Part shown: piece by piece, positions 62,521-64,000 of the stretch
Layout: each line of letters starts with the position of its first letter
How positions within the stretch are numbered: the first letter of the stretch is position 1
Assembly: GCA_003864495.1 (NCBI GenBank)
Contig: ML133454.1
Span: forward strand, 1,955,149 to 2,019,148
Length of the DNA stretch: 64,000 nt
From: Nemopilema nomurai
Lineage: Eukaryota; Cnidaria; Scyphozoa; Rhizostomeae; Rhizostomatidae
Direction: 5' to 3'
Notes under the pieces: model-generated
The model's input: only the letters and a program-made list of their open reading frames with translations
Told to the model about the DNA's origin: nothing
Database searches by the model: none
Program-made: the position numbers and the translations under genes

Positions 62521-64000
62521 TTATGCATTTCCTTTAAAAAACCTTAACCAGCTATCCACAGCACGCTTCCAAATAAGGTAAAATCAATCAAGGAAATTTT
62601 TCAATAACGCCCCTTAACAGATCATTTCTTGTAAGCAGAAAAGTTCCACAAACTTGTTTTGCGCAGGTCACGCTTTCCAGTTTTTTAAAGAATTATGTTT
62701 GCTTCTTTGGTAAAAACCGCAGGCAGACAGTTGAATTCTAGCGATTTTGGAAGACGAGGTCGTGTTCCAGCCTACGGAGGTTATCTAATAAGTTAAATGA
62801 ATGAGAATCATTCTTAACTAAGAAGGAAACTAGATTTTCATAAGTGCAAGATTTGTTTCAGTAGATTTAGGCTCGTTATAGCGGAGGCTGGCTTGTTCCT
62901 CGGCCTGACCGCAACGCCAGTATCGATCAGATAGCTCGTAATTAGTACATCCTCCAGCGCTCAATTTTCAGTTAAGTTCTACTGCGGTCTCTTCTTCTAC
63001 TCCTTGCCCGTAATTAGTCCTTGGGTTACCGCTAAGCTGCGCAGCGAAACCACGCAGCGTCCCTAAGGCTTACCAGAACTCGGCCAAGTCACGTTTCTGT
63101 CATGTCAAGCGTTTTGATGTTAGGGGGGATTACCTGCCATTCTTTTGGGTCTCTGCCCTCGGGGGTCGCCTGTTCGATAACAAGGAGTCAGCCGATTTCT
63201 AGAAAGTCTTCGTTGTAGAATAGGGGAACTCGCGTTGGGTGGTTTGCTGAATAACAGCAGTGACCAAAACACGAAGCAGGGGATCACCTCAACATCATGC
63301 AATGATCTGCCACAGAAGCAGCTTTTTATCTTGGATAATGCTATCTACTAAGCAAGGATTACTTCAGCCTGCAAGCAAACCAATGCCACATGCACGCCCG
63401 ATGCCAGCATTGATGATTCAAACGCCCATTCATACTGCTGAAGATTGCCACCTCAATACTTTAGACAGACAGATATGCAACGTTCTTTAATGATATGTGC
63501 TAATGACCCACCTTTGCAGTAATCTTCTTCTCCTGAACACAAAAGGCAGTCTATCTTGTTTTGGATTTTCCCGACCTTGTTGACGCCCCTTTTGAATGCG
63601 TTTTAAGCATCTTCTCTAGATTATTTTGCTGACAAAAATCAATCTTGAAGCACCGAAATCCTAGGACTATCAGGGCCTTGATTTACACAAAGATTAGGGC
63701 GTGGCTTAATGTACCCTGGCTCTCTCTAATGGCCTTGTGCCCCTCTCTCTTATGAAGTCGCCGGCTGGTAACCGATGTGCATCATTCACATAGCAAAGCA
63801 TTCCATCTCACGCAAACAACACGGAAATACATGAATTTGTGGAGTTTTTCTCCGAAAATGCGGCGCCTTTATGCTTAACATAATGAATACCCTTGAGTCG
63901 AGGTAATCGGTAAAGGTCTCCTTTATCTCTCCATATTCATTCCTCTGATTTGTCATCTAATCCCTATTTGATAGAAGCTCTCTTAGACGTTTGTATTTCT
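62521..64000. other. Window-end region, no recognised feature
   Basis: Moderately GC-richer than the introns upstream, especially 62870-63250, but no exon, tRNA or repeat is recognised. GCTGCGCAGC near 63035 is a short palindrome. This could be the upstream region of the next gene. Confidence 0.4.

Noticed and set aside
61433..62581. Three overlapping open frames of 324-382 codons on the plus strand
   Set aside because: They are products of a 17-bp tandem repeat read in all three frames, not proteins.
63010..63090. Possible tRNA-like GC-rich fold
   Set aside because: The short palindromic stem does not form a cloverleaf and no A or B box is recognisable.

Overview
This is animal nuclear DNA: split genes with GT-AG introns, AT-rich introns and intergenic DNA, and abundant small DNA transposons. 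The gene set (a fibrillin with TB and calcium-binding EGF modules, JTB, MBD2/3, BTBD1/2, importin-11) points to a metazoan. The compact genes with near vertebrate-like exon structure, and MBD2/3 and BTBD1/2 each present as one pre-duplication type, suggest an early-branching animal, most likely a cnidarian such as a sea anemone or coral. That placement is inference. No species-specific sequence was recognised.

Layout. 1-5959 (+): the 3' part of a fibrillin-like matrix gene (10 cbEGF modules, one TB module, C-terminal domain). 9276-13226 (+): HTATIP2/TIP30-like reductase, 6 exons. 15221-18241 (+): JTB, 5 exons. 20119-20794 (-): COX5A, 3 exons, convergent with JTB and divergent from the next gene. 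21535-23373 (+): BTBD1/BTBD2, 2 exons. 25982-29467 (+): MBD2/3, 2 exons. 31597-36290: a complete, apparently intact 4.7-kb hAT transposon with a three-exon transposase and a perfect 8-bp target duplication. 36553-57713 (+): importin-11, about 37 small exons over 21 kb, followed almost from start codon to stop. 57714-64000: no recognised gene, but a roughly 1-kb minisatellite with a 17-bp period.

The host genes are unrelated housekeeping or structural genes: matrix, reductase, membrane protein, respiratory chain, E3 adaptor, chromatin, nuclear import. There is no operon-like logic. The nearest thing to shared regulation is the head-to-head COX5A/BTBD1-2 pair, with about 740 bp between coding starts.

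Mobile DNA is the accessory layer. Besides the autonomous hAT there are two copies of a 268-300 bp hAT-type MITE, each with perfect 8-bp target duplications; two PIF/Harbinger-like MITEs with 3-bp TTA or TAA duplications; a 211-bp element with GGGCCCGTTCGCACT ends; and a weaker 480-bp inverted-repeat element. Importin-11 introns carry several minisatellites and a decayed tandem duplication of an exon boundary. I found no clearly new biological system. The most notable items are the intact hAT element, the MITE families, the low-complexity linker in the fibrillin, and the 17-bp satellite whose three forward frames are all open.
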